A stretch of 64,000 nucleotides of DNA from CAYTGR01 sp964437445 (GCA_964437445.1 CAYTGR010000008.1:45453-109452), one strand, 5' to 3'. Numbered from the stretch's first letter, positions 24,052 through 33,773 are shown. Notes: generated from the letters alone by a model not told the origin. Numbers and translations: made by a program.

Positions 24052-27000
24052 CCTGCACCTGGTGCTCAGCGCCGACCAGGAGCACCTGCGGGCCTACGTG
24101 GCGCCGCTGGCCGGCGGGCGCTACGTCGCCTGGGCCCCCGCCTTTTTCCGCGTGCTGCGCCGCCCGGCGCGCCAGCTGCGCTCGCACCTGGATTTGACCG
24201 ACGACGTCATCAGCACGCTGTACGATCCCCAGGGGCAGGCCAACGCCACGGCTATCTACTCGTTAGCCAACGTCCCGGAGCGGGGGCTGATGCAGTTGTA
24301 CGGCGGGCGGGCCGTGGCGGCCGACCAGGACGCTGCCGTGGCGCAGGCCGAGCGCGCCTCCGCCCGGCTGCTCACCGCCCTGCGCGGCCGCTACCGCCAG
24401 TCCGTCATCAACCCGCTCACCACCGAGGAGGCCACCGCCTACTACCGGCACCTGCTTGCCTGTTCATATACGGCCGCCTTCCTGGGCCAACCGGTGCGGC
24501 GCACGACCGGCGCCGCGGTGGGCAGCGACGGGGTAGGCCAGCTGGTCACGGCCGACGCCCAGGAGCAGCTGGAGACCATCGTCGCCGGTTTGGAGGATGC
24601 GCCATTCGTCCTCCAGACGATCCTGGAGCCCTACTCCGCCCTGGATATCCGCACGCTGCTGGAGCGCACCGCGCAGGAACTCTCGCGCTTTGCCTCCCTG
24701 GTGAAGGGCAGCGAGGGGCTGACGATCTCCCTCAGTCCGGGCACGCTGGTCACCCCGGTGAGCGGTGTGCTGCGCCAGGAGACGCACTCCACCGGGATCA
24801 GCCACGTGGAGCAGCGCGCGGCCCTGGAGGAGCAGGCCCACCGCCTGGAGGCCGAGCAGGCCCACGGCCAGACCGGGTGGGAGCGGCAGCAGCAGAGCCA
24901 GGAGCAGTTCCAGGGCCACACCGACACGGCCTACGCCGCCGGCGCGCACGTGGACGAACACGTCAGCGAGCACGAGACCGCGCGCGTGGCATTGGAGCGC
25001 GACTACGCCGAACAGTATCAGGCCCACCGGGAGTATGCCGGGGCGGAGCACGGGGTGGTCCACGACACCACGCAGCGCGACGCCACTCAGACCGGTACGC
25101 GCCACACCGACACCGGCGAGCAGGGCACGCTGCACGCCCACGACAGTATCGATGAATCCACCAGCGGCTACCGCTCCGGTGCCGGCAGCCGGGCCGAGTC
25201 CCAGGCGTACACCTTCGGCGAAAGCGCGACCTACGGCGGCGCGTACCACGAAGCCACCACCCGCACGTTTGCGGGGGGCGGCGCGGAACAGAGCGGGGCT
25301 CACTATCAGCAAGCCGCGTACAGCGCCGGCACGCAGGGCAGCGAGCAGCAGTACGCCCGCCGCGGCGAGAGCGACGTCCGGGGCTCCGGCGCGCAAATGC
25401 AGACGGTGGCCGAAAAAACCGTGGAAGGCGAGGCCCGGGGCGGCGCCATGGTGCCGATTTTCGGCGGCGCGCAGGTGCGCGGCTCCGAGTCCACCGGGGA
25501 GCGCGGGGCACTCACCGAGAGTCGCCAACAGGAACGGATGACCGCGGCCGGCGAAACCACCGCCCAGGAGCACACGACGGGGGCGGAGGTCGGCGGGGGC
25601 GCGCGCACGCAGGACAGCGAGTACCAGCGCCGCGGGCAGGAACAGAGCGGCGTGGACCAGAGTTGGAGTGGCCGCGAGTACCGTTCCGGCGGGGGCACGC
25701 GCAGCAGCAACACCGCCTACTCCTACGGCGAGTCCTATTCCGACCAGCACCACACCGAGCGCGACTCGGCGCGCGCCTGGGCGAGCCAGGTGGCGCAGGA
25801 CGCGGCCTGGCGGCAAACTACCCAGGACCGCGCTGCCGGCGTCCAGACCTACGACCGGGCCGTCAGCGGGGTCATGGACGAAAGCGGCAGCCGCGCCGGG
25901 CATTTGAGCCAGGTGGATGCCACCGTCGCCGACCGCGACCTGACCCGCGCTACCGACCGCCGCGAGACCGGGTATCGGAGCGCGGACCAGAGCGGCCAGG
26001 TCGCCCGCCAGCAAACCGAGAGCGGCGACCTGACCATGCGCCAGGCGCAACTGGCCGAGAGCGAGAGCTACAGCCGCCGGGCCGCCGGCAGCGTCAGCGG
26101 CGAAACCGGGTCTTTCGCCGGCACCGGCACCACCACGGTGCGCGGCTTCACCGGTCCCACGGGCGGCGGTATCTATGCGGGATTGGCGGTCACGCGCCAG
26201 ACGCTGGATGCCCAGCGCGAGATCATCGCCCGCACCCTGGAGCAGCAGAAAGAGCGGCTGCGTATTGGCCTGGACACCGGTTTCTTCCGCTGCCAGACCG
26301 TGCTGATGACCCCTGATGAGTGGCTCCTGGAGCGCCTGGCCGGGGCGGCCCTCGCCGCCTGGCGCGAGGAGGACGTCGTTATCCCCGCTTTTGTGCGCGC
26401 CGGGGATGAGCTGCTGTGGCAGCACGCGCTGCACTTCAGCCTGGATCCCCGCCCCAGCGGCAGCGTGTTTGGCGATCTGCTGCACGGTCAGGGGCTGACC
26501 ACCAACGAGATCGCGCCGCTGGTCCACCCGGTGCGGGTAGAGGGCCAGGGGGGCGTCTCCACCACCCAGCGGCCCTGGCCCTCCATCCTGGGGATGACTA
26601 ACCAACCCGGCGAGGTAGAACTGGGGCGGCAAATCTCGCCCACCACCGGGCAGACTACGGACTGTATCTATCGCCTAGCGCGGAACGACCTGCTGCACCT
26701 GGTGGCGGTGGGGGCGTCCGGCTCCGGCAAGTCCAACTCGGCGCTGTGGACGGTCAGCCAAATGCTCAACCGCTGGCGGGAGGATCCGGCCACCGGGCAG
26801 CCGCAGCCGGTACCCACCACCGGCGGCTGGCACACGGTAGTGCCGGACGGCCGGCCGGCGGTCGGTGTCACGGTGCTGGATCCCACCGGCGAATGGCGAC
26901 GGCTGGCGCAGTTCGTGCTCAACGACGAGTTCCACTTCTACTCGCTGACCAACCCGCATTTTCACGGCCTGGGCTTCAATCCCGTGGCGATCCCGTCGCC

Positions 27001-28036
27001 GTACATTACCCCCGCGGCCTGGATCAGTATCCTATCCAAACGCTGGGCGCTGGCCTACGCCACTGGCGGCGGCGGCGTGGCGCTGCTCCGGCGGGTACTG
27101 CGCGAGCTCTACACGGCCCACGCCGTGTTCACGCACCCGGAGTATTCGCAACGCTTGACGTTGAGCGAAGTCTATGCGCAGGGCCAGCAAGTCCTGGCCG
27201 AGTTGTTGAAGCTACGCCAGGTGGATAGCATTTCACCGGGCATCCTCAAGCGCATCCTGGACAAAATGGAGGAGTTCCTGCCCGGCGGGATTCACTACGC
27301 GGCCTTTGGCCAGCCTGGTTATGCGCCGGTGGCGCAGTGGCTCTGGCCATATGGCGTCACGGTGATCGAGGGCGATTTCGGCGACGATGAACAGCTCAAA
27401 CTGTTCATCATTGGACTGCTGGGCATGGCGATGTACCAGCACGCCGCCGGGCTCTACGGCGCCACCCTGCAAGCGGGGCAGTCCTACCTGCGCCCTCAGT
27501 TGGTCGTTTTTGAAGAGGCGCACGTGGTTATGTCCGGCCGCGAACCCACCGAGACCGAAGCCGCAGTGGAAAAAACGGCGGGCCTGTGGGATAGCCTGGC
27601 CGACCGGGGCCGCAAACTGGGGCTGGTTTATTGGGCGCTGGCGCAGCACTGGCTGGGTCTACCGGAGGCCATCGTGAGCGCCGCCAAAATCGTCATAGCG
27701 CAGGCGGTGAACACGCTGGACGACGCCAAAGCGGCGTCCGCCGCGGTGGGCATCCGGCCGGGCAGCTCGGCTATGGATGAGGTGACCCAGCTCCAGGATC
27801 TGCTGCTGGCGTTGCCGGTGGGGGTCGGGGTGGTGCAGCGCAAGCGATTGACCAAAGAGGAGCTGGAGGAGGGCGCGGGCGCGGCGCCGGTGGCCGTGCA
27901 GTTCCCGAATCTAGCCCTGGTGCAACCGCCCAACAACGCCCAGCTGGACTACCTGCTGACCAACGCCGCGGCCTTGACGCAACGCCAACGCCAGAGCTGG
28001 GCGCAGAGCCAACGGCTGGCCGGAGGACTACCATGA
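24023..28036 (+). CDS. HerA/VirB4-like ATPase with a very large hydrophilic insertion
   Basis: 1337 aa. The N-terminal 250 residues are an ordinary globular-looking region. About 255-710 is a low-complexity insertion rich in Gln, Glu, His, Ser, Thr, Gly and Ala and almost without hydrophobic clusters. The C-terminal part is a HerA/DUF87-type pumping ATPase: P-loop GASGSGKS (897-904), VLDPTGEW, Walker B LVVFEEAH (1160-1167), and a late LALPVGVGVV segment. Such ATPases drive DNA or protein translocation at the membrane. Its place ahead of Tad genes, and the presence of CpaF as the usual Tad motor, make a separate export role likely. The start overlaps the upstream gene; an ATGA-type overlap couples it to the next. 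Confidence 0.8.
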   Translation: MSWLPSNANSLHLVLSADQEHLRAYVAPLAGGRYVAWAPAFFRVLRRPARQLRSHLDLTDDVISTLYDPQGQANATAIYSLANVPERGLMQLYGGRAVAADQDAAVAQAERASARLLTALRGRYRQSVINPLTTEEATAYYRHLLACSYTAAFLGQPVRRTTGAAVGSDGVGQLVTADAQEQLETIVAGLEDAPFVLQTILEPYSALDIRTLLERTAQELSRFASLVKGSEGLTISLSPGTLVTPVSGVLRQETHSTGISHVEQRAALEEQAHRLEAEQAHGQTGWERQQQSQEQFQGHTDTAYAAGAHVDEHVSEHETARVALERDYAEQYQAHREYAGAEHGVVHDTTQRDATQTGTRHTDTGEQGTLHAHDSIDESTSGYRSGAGSRAESQAYTFGESATYGGAYHEATTRTFAGGGAEQSGAHYQQAAYSAGTQGSEQQYARRGESDVRGSGAQMQTVAEKTVEGEARGGAMVPIFGGAQVRGSESTGERGALTESRQQERMTAAGETTAQEHTTGAEVGGGARTQDSEYQRRGQEQSGVDQSWSGREYRSGGGTRSSNTAYSYGESYSDQHHTERDSARAWASQVAQDAAWRQTTQDRAAGVQTYDRAVSGVMDESGSRAGHLSQVDATVADRDLTRATDRRETGYRSADQSGQVARQQTESGDLTMRQAQLAESESYSRRAAGSVSGETGSFAGTGTTTVRGFTGPTGGGIYAGLAVTRQTLDAQREIIARTLEQQKERLRIGLDTGFFRCQTVLMTPDEWLLERLAGAALAAWREEDVVIPAFVRAGDELLWQHALHFSLDPRPSGSVFGDLLHGQGLTTNEIAPLVHPVRVEGQGGVSTTQRPWPSILGMTNQPGEVELGRQISPTTGQTTDCIYRLARNDLLHLVAVGASGSGKSNSALWTVSQMLNRWREDPATGQPQPVPTTGGWHTVVPDGRPAVGVTVLDPTGEWRRLAQFVLNDEFHFYSLTNPHFHGLGFNPVAIPSPYITPAAWISILSKRWALAYATGGGGVALLRRVLRELYTAHAVFTHPEYSQRLTLSEVYAQGQQVLAELLKLRQVDSISPGILKRILDKMEEFLPGGIHYAAFGQPGYAPVAQWLWPYGVTVIEGDFGDDEQLKLFIIGLLGMAMYQHAAGLYGATLQAGQSYLRPQLVVFEEAHVVMSGREPTETEAAVEKTAGLWDSLADRGRKLGLVYWALAQHWLGLPEAIVSAAKIVIAQAVNTLDDAKAASAAVGIRPGSSAMDEVTQLQDLLLALPVGVGVVQRKRLTKEELEEGAGAAPVAVQFPNLALVQPPNNAQLDYLLTNAAALTQRQRQSWAQSQRLAGGLP

Positions 28037-28545
28037 ACTATCGCGGTGGGCTGCTGGTAGGGGGGCTGCTGCTCCTCCTGGGATTGCTCCTGGCCTGCGG
28101 CGTGCCGGCGCGGGGGCCGGGGCCGGGGGTCTCCCCGCTGCTGGTAGCCTCGCCGACGCCCACTGCCGCGCGACTGGCAATCGGCGGCGTCACCGCGCTG
28201 CCCCTGGTCGCCACCGACATTTTCACGTTGACGCCCCTGGGCGGGACCTTCCTGGTGGTCTCCACCACCCTGGTCAACACCGGGCGCGCGCCGCTCCGCC
28301 TGGCCCTGGGCGAGCTGGCGCTCCAGGACGCCGCCGGGCAGTCATTTCCGCGCGCGGCGGAGGCCGAGTTCATCCTGCATACCGCAGGCCAGCCAACGCT
28401 GCCGGACGGGGTCGTCCCGCCGGGCGCGCGGGTGACCGGCCTGGTCGTCTTTGACGTGGCGGCCTGGCACAACCCGGTGCAGCTGGTGCTGCGGCCCGAC
28501 GCCGGGGCCGAGCCGCTGGTTTCGTCTACTGTGGAGGTGCCCTGA
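28033..28545 (+). CDS. Lipoprotein with DUF4352-like beta domain
   Basis: 170 aa. Lipobox LLAC at about residues 19-22 after a hydrophobic signal, so a lipid-anchored extracytoplasmic protein. Residues about 60-165 form an Ig-like sheet reminiscent of DUF4352/TRF2-like extracellular domains (VVSTTLVNTGRAPLRL, PPGARVTGLVVFDV). 4-bp overlap upstream and 1-bp contact downstream place it in the operon. Possible assembly factor of the surface machinery. Confidence 0.65.
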   Translation: MNYRGGLLVGGLLLLLGLLLACGVPARGPGPGVSPLLVASPTPTAARLAIGGVTALPLVATDIFTLTPLGGTFLVVSTTLVNTGRAPLRLALGELALQDAAGQSFPRAAEAEFILHTAGQPTLPDGVVPPGARVTGLVVFDVAAWHNPVQLVLRPDAGAEPLVSSTVEVP

Positions 28546-29309
28546 TGAGTCCCACGCCGCTGGCCGTCCTGACCGTGGGGGAGACGGAGGCCGAGGCGTT
28601 GGCGCTGGACGACGCCCTGAGCGGCGTGCCTGGCGTGCGGGTCGTCGGCGCCGCCTGGTCGCCGCCGGCGCTGCCCAAAGCCATCGCCGCCTTTCAACCG
28701 CAGGTGGTGGTCGCGCCGGCGCGTTTGACGCTGCCGCCCCTGTCGCTCCCGGTGGTGCGGGTGCCGGCCGGCGGCGATCCGGTGGCGGCCCTGCAAGCGT
28801 GGCAGCCCGGGAGCGCCCCGGTCCCGCCGCCGGGCCGGCCCGCGACTACGGCGTCCGCGCCGCCCCAGCCACCGCCCACGCCGCCTGCTTCAGTCCCGCC
28901 CACTGCCCCGGTCATCCCGGCGCTCCCGGCCGCCTTACAAGTGCGCCTGGGCTTCTGGGGCGCGCGGGGTGGCGTCGGCACCACGACGGCGGTGCTGACC
29001 GCGGCCCAACTACTGACGGACCGCGGGCTGCGCGTGGCGCTCTGCGACGCGGCCCAACGCGGCGATTTGCACCTCTACCGGCAACTGGAACCCCGCGCGG
29101 AGCCGACCACCCTGAGCAACGGCAGCGTCATTTTCATGGGTCTGCCGGCGGAAACGGAATTGACCGGCTTCGCCGCCGTGTTGGTGGACGGCGGTCGCCA
29201 GCGGCGGGAGTACAACGTCCGCTGGCTGCGCGTGGAGCAACCGCTCCGCGCCGAGGAGCTCCGGCGCTATCTGCCGGTGGAGACGGACGGGGGAAAGTCA
29301 GCATGCTGA
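28545..29309 (+). CDS. TadZ/CpaE-like protein with degenerate P-loop
   Basis: 254 aa. Residues 1-85 look like a receiver-type alpha/beta domain, followed by a Pro-rich linker (about 88-125) and a ParA/MinD-like domain starting GFWGARGGVGTTTAV. Both lysines of the deviant Walker A (KGGxGKT) are replaced (R and T), as in many TadZ proteins, so ATP hydrolysis is doubtful. TadZ proteins localise the pilus. It overlaps the next gene by 7 bp. Confidence 0.65.
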   Translation: MSPTPLAVLTVGETEAEALALDDALSGVPGVRVVGAAWSPPALPKAIAAFQPQVVVAPARLTLPPLSLPVVRVPAGGDPVAALQAWQPGSAPVPPPGRPATTASAPPQPPPTPPASVPPTAPVIPALPAALQVRLGFWGARGGVGTTTAVLTAAQLLTDRGLRVALCDAAQRGDLHLYRQLEPRAEPTTLSNGSVIFMGLPAETELTGFAAVLVDGGRQRREYNVRWLRVEQPLRAEELRRYLPVETDGGKSAC

Positions 29310-29857
29310 TTTTGGTGGTGGGCGCCGTAGGAGGCGTCGGCACGACGACGCTGGTGGCCGAGCTGGTCAAGCGCGGCGGACCGAGCGTGGCGCTGGACCT
29401 GGCCGATGGAACGCTCGCGGCCCGGCTGGAACGCGGGACCTACCCGCTGGATAGCGTCGTCTACCAGCGCCAGACGCAGACCGCAATCGTGGACGACCTG
29501 GCGCTGCGCCGGCCGGTGCTACTCTGGACGCCGGCCTGCCGGCTCAATCCAGCCCGCGTGGGGCAACTGCTGGCCGCGGTGGGCCAACGCTGGCCGCTGG
29601 TGGCCGACGGCGGGCTAACGCCGCCGGTGGACCTGGGGGGACTGCTCACGACCGTACTGATCGTGACCCGCGCCGGTCACCCTATTGCCGATTGGCACGT
29701 GGCCCGGTTGCGACGGGCCTACCCCGGGGCGCCTGTGGTTTCGGGCGACCTCAAGGCCGCGGCCGCGGCGCTGGCGGCGCAGTGGCTGCCGCGCCCGGAG
29801 CCGACCGGGGTGCGCGCCCTGATGCGCGGAGGGCCGCATGTTAATGGCCGGCGCTAA
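29303..29857 (+). CDS. ParA/MinD-like protein with degenerate P-loop
   Basis: 184 aa starting at the ATG of MLILVVGAVGGVGTTT; a longer upstream frame exists but overlaps the previous gene and lacks an RBS. It is a lone ParA-type core whose Walker A lacks the lysines. The end is Arg-rich. Second of three ParA-type genes in a row. Probably a regulatory or localisation partner of the preceding protein. Confidence 0.65.
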   Translation: MLILVVGAVGGVGTTTLVAELVKRGGPSVALDLADGTLAARLERGTYPLDSVVYQRQTQTAIVDDLALRRPVLLWTPACRLNPARVGQLLAAVGQRWPLVADGGLTPPVDLGGLLTTVLIVTRAGHPIADWHVARLRRAYPGAPVVSGDLKAAAAALAAQWLPRPEPTGVRALMRGGPHVNGRR

Positions 29858-30038
29858 ATCGCGGTTCTGCCGGTGGGGCTGGCACCGTTGGCTAACGGAG
29901 CAACCGGGGGTGGAGTACTGCCCGGTCTGCGGGGCGCAACGCCTGACTGTGCCGGCCTGGCTGGTGAACACGTTGCTGGCCGTGGCGCAGCAGAAAACAA
30001 CCGTGACTGATACCGAGATGACCGAAGGAGAAGTATGA
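29838..30038 (+). CDS. Small protein with CPVC zinc-ribbon-like motif
   Basis: 66 aa, overlapping the previous gene by 20 bp and the next by 4 bp. Cys at about 11 and the CPVC at about 28-31 could bind a metal, though a full pair of knuckles is not evident. Trp-rich N-terminus. Function unknown. Confidence 0.5.
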   Translation: MLMAGAKSRFCRWGWHRWLTEQPGVEYCPVCGAQRLTVPAWLVNTLLAVAQQKTTVTDTEMTEGEV

Positions 30039-30940
30039 AACGTTCAATACAGATGATCCTGGGCTTGATTTTAGCGGCCGCCGCGTTTGGCGGCGTGATC
30101 CTGTTGGGCTTGCTGACCCGCCCGCCGACCTACGACGTGGCAATCGTAGTGGCCGACGTGGCCCCTTTCACGCCCCTGACGGCCGACCTGGTGCAGGCGG
30201 ACACGCAGTCGCTCTCCAGCGCCGTGGTCGCCAAGTACATTCTGGCCGACGAGTGGACGGCGCTGGTGCAGGCCGGGCCGGTCGTCGCCGTGGAGCCGCT
30301 GCATCCGGGCCAACCGCTGCTGCGCGAGCAGCTGGCCACCGGCGAGAACGCCGGGAAGGTGCGCCGGCTCTCCGTGGCGCTCACCGACCCGGACCTGGTC
30401 ATCGTGGGTATCCCGGTCGACCCGGCCAAAATCCCGGCCGTCTACCCGGGCGACGCCGTGGCGCTCTTCTTCTCCGCCGGCCAGGTGCAGGCGCAGCAAC
30501 TCGTCACCGATGTGGTGGTCGCCACGCCGGAGCCTGACCCGAATCCCACGCCGCTCCCGGAAGTCATCGGGCCGGAGACGGAGCTCACGGCCACGGTAAC
30601 GCTGCAACTGCCGCTCTCCAAATGGCTGGCGGACGGCCTGGTCTACCGCCTCAACCGCGAGCAGCAGGAGAACCCCAACTACGGCGCGCCGGGGATGGAG
30701 AACGAGCCGCGCTTCATTGAGGGCAACGTGACCGGGCTGGACGTGGTGGTCCACCGGGAGACCGTGGAGTGGCTGGCCTTCGCCCTGGCGCACGGCAAGG
30801 TGCAGGTGGGCGTGCTGCCCGCCGTCGCCGTGCCGCAATGGCAGGCCGGGACGCTGCCCGCCACGCGCGGCGTCACCTGGTCGGACCTGGAAGACCGCTT
30901 CTTTGAAGACCGGCCGGAGCTGCTAACGCCGCAGCCCTAG
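30035..30940 (+). CDS. cpaB: Flp pilus assembly protein CpaB/RcpC
   Basis: 301 aa. One N-terminal transmembrane helix (about 7-27), then an SAF-type domain (VVADVAPFTPLTADLVQ, VEPLHPGQPLLREQL) and a C-terminal beta-rich part, as in CpaB. In Gram-negative Tad systems CpaB works with the secretin; no secretin gene is present here, in keeping with a monoderm-type system. It lies 8 bp before cpaE. Confidence 0.8.
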   Translation: MKRSIQMILGLILAAAAFGGVILLGLLTRPPTYDVAIVVADVAPFTPLTADLVQADTQSLSSAVVAKYILADEWTALVQAGPVVAVEPLHPGQPLLREQLATGENAGKVRRLSVALTDPDLVIVGIPVDPAKIPAVYPGDAVALFFSAGQVQAQQLVTDVVVATPEPDPNPTPLPEVIGPETELTATVTLQLPLSKWLADGLVYRLNREQQENPNYGAPGMENEPRFIEGNVTGLDVVVHRETVEWLAFALAHGKVQVGVLPAVAVPQWQAGTLPATRGVTWSDLEDRFFEDRPELLTPQP

Positions 30941-30948
30941 GGAGTACC

Positions 30949-32301
30949 ATGACCAACGCCGCCGGAGAACTGGAAGTCATCTTAGGCCACAGCGCCTATC
31001 AAGACCTGCAACTGATCGGGCAGGCCCTGGAAACGGCGCGCATCCGCGTCGTCACCTGGGCCGCCGACGCCACCGCGCTGGCCGACCAGGCCCGCGCCCT
31101 GGCCGTGGACTGCGTCCTCTTTTCGCCGACCTTGCCGGGTATGACGCCGGGGCTGATCAATGAGTTGCTCCTGAACGAGGAGCACCCCATCGCCAGCCTG
31201 GGGTTGCTCCCCGCCGGCTCCAACTACGCCGCCGAGTACAGCCGGGTCGGGATGGGGGCCTTCATCACCACCCCGGTGGATGCCATCCAGGTGGGCCGCC
31301 TGCCCGACCTGGTACGCGGCACGGTGGAGCGCGCCCAGGCGGAGCGGAACGCCCGTTCGTTCACCCCGGTCACGGCCCAGGACGCGCTGGCGATCCTGGA
31401 TCGCGGCGGCTGGCAGCAGCAGACCATCGCTGTCTACTCCCCCAAAGGCGGGGCCGGGAAAAGCACCCTGGCGGTGAACCTGGCCTGCGCCTTCGGCGTC
31501 CTGGCCCAGCGGCCCACGCTGCTGGTGGACGCCGACGTGAGCCGCGCCAACGCCCACGTGCTAATGGGGGTTAATATTCCCGACGTCCCCTCTTCCAATC
31601 TGTTCGCGCTGTACGAGCGCGTGGTGGCCGACGGGACCCGCACCGGCCGTTTTCAGGTGCGCGCCCAGACACTCAAAGAGGCCGTGCGCCCCTACCGGGG
31701 CAAGCTGGCGTTCCTGCCCGGCATCCCTCAGATGCACATGGCCGGGTTGCCGGTCTTTGTGGAGGACCCGCCGCGGACGCTGGATATTTTCACCGACCTG
31801 CTGCGCGAGGCAAGGGGGTACTACGAGTTTCGGATCATCGACACCGGCCCGGATTTCAACGCCTGGATCCACTGGGCGGCGCTGTCCAACGCCGACACGG
31901 TGCTGCTGGTCGCCACCGCCGAGCGCACCACGCTCACCGACCTGCAAAACCTGCTCCCGGCGCTGGCAAAGGCGTTTGGCTCGTTGCAACGTTTTCGCCT
32001 GGTCCTCAACGGCTACGATGAGAAGTTCGGCTTCTCGCTCAAGGATATTAACGCCTTCCTGGGCGGCCAAGTGACCCTGATCGGCAAGCCGCTGCCCTGG
32101 GACCCCGACCCGGTGCGGGTGGCGCTCAATGCGCAAAAGCCCATCGTCCTGGAGAAAACCCTGGTTCCGTTCGCCGCAGGCGTGGTGCAGCTGGCCGCCC
32201 AGTTCTACCCGGCGTTGGAGGCGCTGCTGCGCAAAAAGGCGGTCAAAAAGCCCGGTCTGTTCAGCCAGGCCAAAGACGTCTTGGTGGGGGAGCGCCGATG
32301 A
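30949..32301 (+). CDS. cpaE: Flp pilus assembly ATPase CpaE/TadZ
   Basis: 450 aa. Receiver-like domain (about 5-120) and ParA-type ATPase with the canonical P-loop PKGGAGKS (165-172), VDADVSRANAHVLMG and FRIIDTGPDFN. Unlike the two ParA-like proteins upstream it keeps the Walker lysines, so it is the likely active member. CpaE proteins place the pilus machine at the membrane. It has a 4-bp overlap with cpaF. Confidence 0.8.
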   Translation: MTNAAGELEVILGHSAYQDLQLIGQALETARIRVVTWAADATALADQARALAVDCVLFSPTLPGMTPGLINELLLNEEHPIASLGLLPAGSNYAAEYSRVGMGAFITTPVDAIQVGRLPDLVRGTVERAQAERNARSFTPVTAQDALAILDRGGWQQQTIAVYSPKGGAGKSTLAVNLACAFGVLAQRPTLLVDADVSRANAHVLMGVNIPDVPSSNLFALYERVVADGTRTGRFQVRAQTLKEAVRPYRGKLAFLPGIPQMHMAGLPVFVEDPPRTLDIFTDLLREARGYYEFRIIDTGPDFNAWIHWAALSNADTVLLVATAERTTLTDLQNLLPALAKAFGSLQRFRLVLNGYDEKFGFSLKDINAFLGGQVTLIGKPLPWDPDPVRVALNAQKPIVLEKTLVPFAAGVVQLAAQFYPALEALLRKKAVKKPGLFSQAKDVLVGERR

Positions 32302-33665
32302 GCGCCCGCCCACCGTTCGCTCCCCCCGGCGCGCCGCCCGCCGGCGCGCGCCAGTCGCCGGCGGCCGCCGCCTTGCAGAGCGCCGCGGCGCAGGCGCACC
32401 GGGGCGACGACCGGCTGGCTGCCGTGCTCCAGGAGGTGCGCTCCCGGCTCACAGCGCAACTTTCACCGGCGCAGATTGACGATCCATCCGACGCCGATCT
32501 CCAGACCGCCGAGGCTATCATCCGGCCGTTGGTGGAAGCTATGCTCCACCAGGCGCGCGCCGCCGGCGAGCCGGTGGCCGAGCCGGCGGTGGTGGTGGCC
32601 GAACTCATGGACAAGATCTTCGGGTACGGCCCGCTCACGCCCTACCTGGCCGACGAGGGCATCGAGGAGATTATCATCAACGGCCCGTACCAGGTTTTCA
32701 TCATCCACGCCCAACGGGGCAAGGAGCTGACCGGGGCGCGCTTCCGCGATACGCAGGAGTTGCGCAGCCTGGTCCAACGCCTGGCCCGCGGCCGCGAGTT
32801 CAACCGCGCCAATCCCAAAGTGGACGCCCGGATGCGCGACGGCTCGCGCCTGCACGCCATCATGGAGCCGCTGGCGGTCAACGTCCCGGTGGCTGTGACC
32901 ATCCGTCGCCACCGGCTGGTGGCCCGCACGCTGGCCGACCTGGTGACGCTGGGCAGCCTGACGCCGCTGGCCGCGGAGTTCCTCCGCCTGGCGGTGCGCG
33001 CCCGATTGAATCTCGTCATCGCCGGCGGCACGGCGAGCGGCAAGACCAACTTCCTCAACGCGCTGGGCAACGAAGCGCAGAGCGACGACCGCTTCGTCAT
33101 CGTGGAGGACACGCCGGAGATTCAAATCGATAAACCGGATGTGGTCCAAATGACGACCCGCGACCAGGCCGAGAGCGCCAAAGCTTTCTCGATTGCCGAC
33201 CTGGTCATTGAGGCGCTGCGGATGCGCCCCGACCGCATCATCACCGGCGAGGCCCGCGGCGCGGAAATCGTAGACGTGCTCTCCGCGGCCAACACCGGCC
33301 ACGATGGGCAGATGCTCACCATCCACGCCAACTCCTCGCGCGACGTGATCCAGCGCATGGAAACCATGTACCTGATGAGGGGCGTGGAAGTGCCGACGGC
33401 CGCCATCCTGCGCCAGATCGCCGACGCTTTCCAACTCATCGTCTACCTCAAACGGGTGGCGGTCGGCGGCGTGCCGCGCCGCTTCGTGACCGAGATCGCC
33501 GAGATCGCGCCCTCCCGCCAGATGGAGGAGGGCAAAGTAATCGTACAGAACATCTTGGCCGACAGCGGGCACGGGCTGCGCTTCGCCGGCTACTTCCCCC
33601 GCTTTGCCGCCGAGTTGATGAACGAACGCGGGGTGCCCCTGACCCAGGGGTTCTTCCGCACGTAG
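32298..33665 (+). CDS. cpaF: Tad secretion ATPase CpaF/TadA
   Basis: 455 aa. Pro/Ala-rich N-terminus (1-60), helical N-domain, then the type II/IV secretion ATPase: IEEIIINGP, P-loop GGTASGKT (243-250), Asp box VIVEDTPEI, Walker B-type DRIITGEARGAE, and the His box LTIHANSS. Known role: cytoplasmic hexameric motor for Flp pilus assembly and retraction. Followed by a 108-bp repeat-bearing spacer and then tadB. Confidence 0.92.
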   Translation: MSARPPFAPPGAPPAGARQSPAAAALQSAAAQAHRGDDRLAAVLQEVRSRLTAQLSPAQIDDPSDADLQTAEAIIRPLVEAMLHQARAAGEPVAEPAVVVAELMDKIFGYGPLTPYLADEGIEEIIINGPYQVFIIHAQRGKELTGARFRDTQELRSLVQRLARGREFNRANPKVDARMRDGSRLHAIMEPLAVNVPVAVTIRRHRLVARTLADLVTLGSLTPLAAEFLRLAVRARLNLVIAGGTASGKTNFLNALGNEAQSDDRFVIVEDTPEIQIDKPDVVQMTTRDQAESAKAFSIADLVIEALRMRPDRIITGEARGAEIVDVLSAANTGHDGQMLTIHANSSRDVIQRMETMYLMRGVEVPTAAILRQIADAFQLIVYLKRVAVGGVPRRFVTEIAEIAPSRQMEEGKVIVQNILADSGHGLRFAGYFPRFAAELMNERGVPLTQGFFRT

Positions 33666-33773
33666 CAGAGTGACAAGTGGCAAGTTAAAAGTGGCAAGTT
33701 GAAAACTGACGGCCTGATTCTGGATTCTGGATTTGCTGACGGCTGAGGGCTGACGGCTAAAAAGGAGCACGAC
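33666..33773. repeat. Short tandem repeats between cpaF and tadB
   Basis: Contains AGTGGCAAGTT twice in tandem, GATTCTGGATTCTGGATT, and CTGACGGCTGAGGGCTGACG, followed directly by the tadB RBS (AAGGAGCA). The words are AT-richer than the flanking genes and resemble the spacer at 35585-35701. Confidence 0.6.

Noticed and set aside
24023..28036. HerA-like ATPase as the Tad pilus motor
   Set aside because: CpaF at 32298-33665 is the clear Tad motor, and the HerA-type core is of another family.
28033..28796. Minus-strand 252-aa frame opposite the lipoprotein
   Set aside because: Composition-driven shadow; the lipobox and overlaps support the plus strand.
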